Of a stretch of DNA of 5,859 nucleotides, positions 4,236-5,859 are shown one piece after another. Source of the DNA: GCA-2723085 sp042093455 (GTDB lineage: Bacteria; Bacteroidota; Bacteroidia; Flavobacteriales_D; Parvicellaceae). The DNA lies in the NCBI GenBank assembly GCA_042093455.1, contig JBELEU010000141.1:1-5859 (forward strand). The letters are read 5' to 3'. Within the stretch, counting starts at the first letter, position 1, and every line of letters starts with the position of its first letter. The translations under genes and the position numbers were made by a program. The notes under the pieces are model-generated. The model did not search any database, was not told the DNA's origin, and saw nothing but the letters and a program-made list of their open reading frames with translations.

Positions 4236-5859
4236 CTACTTACGCTCAACACTATAAATCCAAACGTTTTCAATAAATATATCTTTGGTATTGATTAAGT
4301 TCATTTTGTTAAGCTCATCCTTTGATTCTGAGAACTTATCACTTGATTTAGTATAAACCAAATACCATGATTTAATTTCGTTTTGTATCACCTTTGTATC
4401 CAAATTGTATTCTCTTTTAACAATTTGTCTAAATCGTTTTACATCGGCTAAATCTTTACAGGCTCCAACAACAGTGTAGTATTTATAAATTAGGTTATTA
4501 GATAATTCAATTTCCTTTTCAACAACTTTTTCCGTTTCTACTTTTTTAGAATTTACAATTTCATTATTCTTTAGTAAAGCATCAATTTCTTTTTTAATTA
4601 AAAGCACTGTCTCTTCTTTACTCAATCCTTCATTTGTAATAACTGCGTTATTATTTGCAAACTTTTCAGTATTATTATCAATTTCAGATTTTATAATATT
4701 TTTAATTTCTTGTTCACTTAGACTTTCTGATAGTTCATTATTAGACTCACTTTTACTATTGCTATAAGCAATAGGATTAGATTTTAAATAATTATCCACT
4801 TGATCTTTAATTATTTGTTCAACTTCTTCTTTATTTACTGTATTTTCTGATTCAGCATTATTAATTTTACTATCAGATGGAGTATTATTTTTGGGAATTA
4901 TCGAGGGATTAGATTTTAAATAAGCATTGATTTCATCTTTAACAGTTTGAGATAATTCTTCGTTAGTAACAGGTTCAGAATCATTAATTTTAGACAAAGA
5001 GTCTTTATTTAGCAATTGAGAATTTAATTTTGCTGTTTCTGATGATATAAAGTCTTTTAAATCTTTTTTGTCTTTTGCAATACTGTCCTTCAATAATTGA
5101 AGACCATCAATGTATGATTTAAGCAACTCTTTCTGATTTTCAGCATCTTTATCAAGCTTTTTGACATTAGCTTCTAAAAAATCTGTTCTCTCAAGCAATC
5201 TAATGTTCTGACTTTTAATTTTTTGAAGATCTGCACTTGCTGACCCATTTGATCCGTTAGAAAATTTGTATATCAGTGAAAATTCATGAGAACCACTGCT
5301 TTCGTTTTGCAAGTTGTTTGAAGACATCTCGTAAGAATAAGCTACTGTAAATCTATTTTCAATAACTGTTCCTAAAGTCAAACCATAACCAATTTCATGT
5401 CGATAATTAAGGTTTATTAAGAAATTAGAATTAAAATCAAAAAGTAAGTTTCCATCATACTGTGGCTGCATTCCTTGAGTACTTCTAACTAAAAAAAGCG
5501 GAGTCATTATAAAGCCCTTTTGATTTAAGTTAAAATCCAATTGAGCATGTAAATTAAAGTGCCTTATATAACTGAATGTAAGGTCTTGAGCATTGTAATT
5601 GTTGGAGTATTGGACCTTGTTTTCTAAAAGGTTATAACCAACACCACCTAGTGAAAAAATCCCTAATTTATAAGCAAAGCCAAAGTTCATGTCAAATCCT
5701 CCACTATTTTGGTTTGAATTAAATAATGTTGATTCATATGGTGAATCAGCAATAACCTTGTTAAAGTCAATCCTATTTTGAACAGCACCAGCTGAGACTC
5801 CAAAATTGAAATTTTGTTTTTTTGAAAGGTTTACTTTGTATTTAAAGGTGAAAAAACCT
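4236..5859 (-). CDS. PorP/SprF-like outer-membrane protein with coiled coil, repeats and SPOR-like C-terminal domain (5' end missing)
   Basis: The reading frame is open to the right edge, so the ATG at 5690 is internal (preceded by NSNQNSGGFD); 540 residues are visible, counted from the codon at 5856-5858. Residues 1-199 resemble the later part of a PorP/SprF barrel: NFNFGVSAGA, FDMNFGFAYKLGIFSLGG, a YIRHF strand, QYDGNLLFDF, LINLNYRHEIGYGLTLG, FTVAYSYEMSSN and the closing SHEFSLIYKF. PorP/SprF proteins sit in the outer membrane and support type IX secretion or gliding adhesins. After a Gly/Ser/Asn linker comes a likely coiled coil (about 209-291), four degenerate repeats (297-433) and a SPOR-like domain (about 458-536) starting YKYYTVVGACKD and ending VWIYS. 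SPOR domains bind peptidoglycan stripped of stem peptides. The N-terminal signal and first strands, probably about 100 residues, are outside the window. The assignment of the barrel is from motif resemblance; the SPOR call is somewhat less certain. Confidence 0.82.
   Translation of the reverse strand, partial: GFFTFKYKVNLSKKQNFNFGVSAGAVQNRIDFNKVIADSPYESTLFNSNQNSGGFDMNFGFAYKLGIFSLGGVGYNLLENKVQYSNNYNAQDLTFSYIRHFNLHAQLDFNLNQKGFIMTPLFLVRSTQGMQPQYDGNLLFDFNSNFLINLNYRHEIGYGLTLGTVIENRFTVAYSYEMSSNNLQNESSGSHEFSLIYKFSNGSNGSASADLQKIKSQNIRLLERTDFLEANVKKLDKDAENQKELLKSYIDGLQLLKDSIAKDKKDLKDFISSETAKLNSQLLNKDSLSKINDSEPVTNEELSQTVKDEINAYLKSNPSIIPKNNTPSDSKINNAESENTVNKEEVEQIIKDQVDNYLKSNPIAYSNSKSESNNELSESLSEQEIKNIIKSEIDNNTEKFANNNAVITNEGLSKEETVLLIKKEIDALLKNNEIVNSKKVETEKVVEKEIELSNNLIYKYYTVVGACKDLADVKRFRQIVKREYNLDTKVIQNEIKSWYLVYTKSSDKFSESKDELNKMNLINTKDIFIENVWIYSVERK
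4458..4460 (-). other. Single cysteine in the SPOR-like domain
   Basis: Codon 4458-4460 encodes the Cys of VVGACKD (visible residue 467), where related domains usually have Phe or a similar hydrophobic residue in the pattern GAF. It is the only cysteine in the 540 visible residues, so it has no visible partner for a disulphide. Confidence 0.5.
4560..4970 (-). repeat. Four degenerate coding repeats in the PorP-SPOR linker
   Basis: Four 22-residue units follow the pattern EExxxxIKxEIDxYLKSNP at 4905-4970, 4773-4838, 4656-4721 and 4560-4625. The first two end in identical YLKSNP; the third and fourth keep only the EExxxxIKxEID core. Unit starts are 44, 39 and 32 residues apart, with Ser/Asn-rich spacers. 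At the DNA level 18 bases are identical between units one and two (GGATTAGATTTTAAATAA at 4774-4791 and 4906-4923), exactly 132 bp apart, which suggests the first pair is the most recent duplication. Confidence 0.75.

Noticed and set aside
4236..5690. PorP-SPOR gene starting at the ATG at 5690
   Set aside because: The same frame continues to 5858 with barrel-like sequence, and there is no signal peptide after 5690; this Met is internal.

Overview
This AT-rich window looks chromosomal and comes from a member of the Bacteroidota, most likely a marine or free-living flavobacterium-like lineage. The main evidence is a PorP/SprF-type outer-membrane protein, a family tied to the Bacteroidota-specific type IX secretion system (T9SS). 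Supporting evidence is an OmpA protein with thrombospondin type 3 repeats, A/T-rich translation leaders without Shine-Dalgarno sequences, and a Bacteroidota-style promoter (TTTG, 20 bp, TAnnTTTG-like). I see no mobile element, CRISPR array, rRNA or tRNA.

Layout. At 2-673 (+) lies the 3' part of an OmpA-family gene: calcium-binding TSP3 repeats followed by a peptidoglycan-binding OmpA domain, closed by a hairpin terminator at 694-730. At 739-3668 (+) four tightly spaced genes look like one operon: a secreted beta-barrel-like protein of unknown function, a four-helix membrane protein of unknown function, a PaaI-like hotdog thioesterase and a GT4-type glycosyltransferase. The 123-bp gap at 3669-3791 holds a convincing promoter bracketed by a perfect 11-bp inverted repeat. 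It drives a single small three-helix membrane protein (3792-4136), which ends at a near-ideal terminator (4157-4195). On the minus strand, 4236-5859 is a convergent gene that enters from the right edge. It encodes a PorP/SprF-like barrel joined to a coiled coil, four degenerate repeats and a C-terminal SPOR-like domain.

Taken together this is an envelope neighbourhood. Two proteins at the edges (OmpA and the PorP-SPOR fusion) each combine an outer-membrane or repeat part with a predicted peptidoglycan-binding module. The operon between them pairs lipid-type chemistry (thioesterase) and sugar transfer with two uncharacterised envelope proteins. The most unusual items are the PorP-linker-SPOR architecture, the inverted repeat framing the promoter, and the unexplained four-gene operon. 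A shared function for the operon is inference only.
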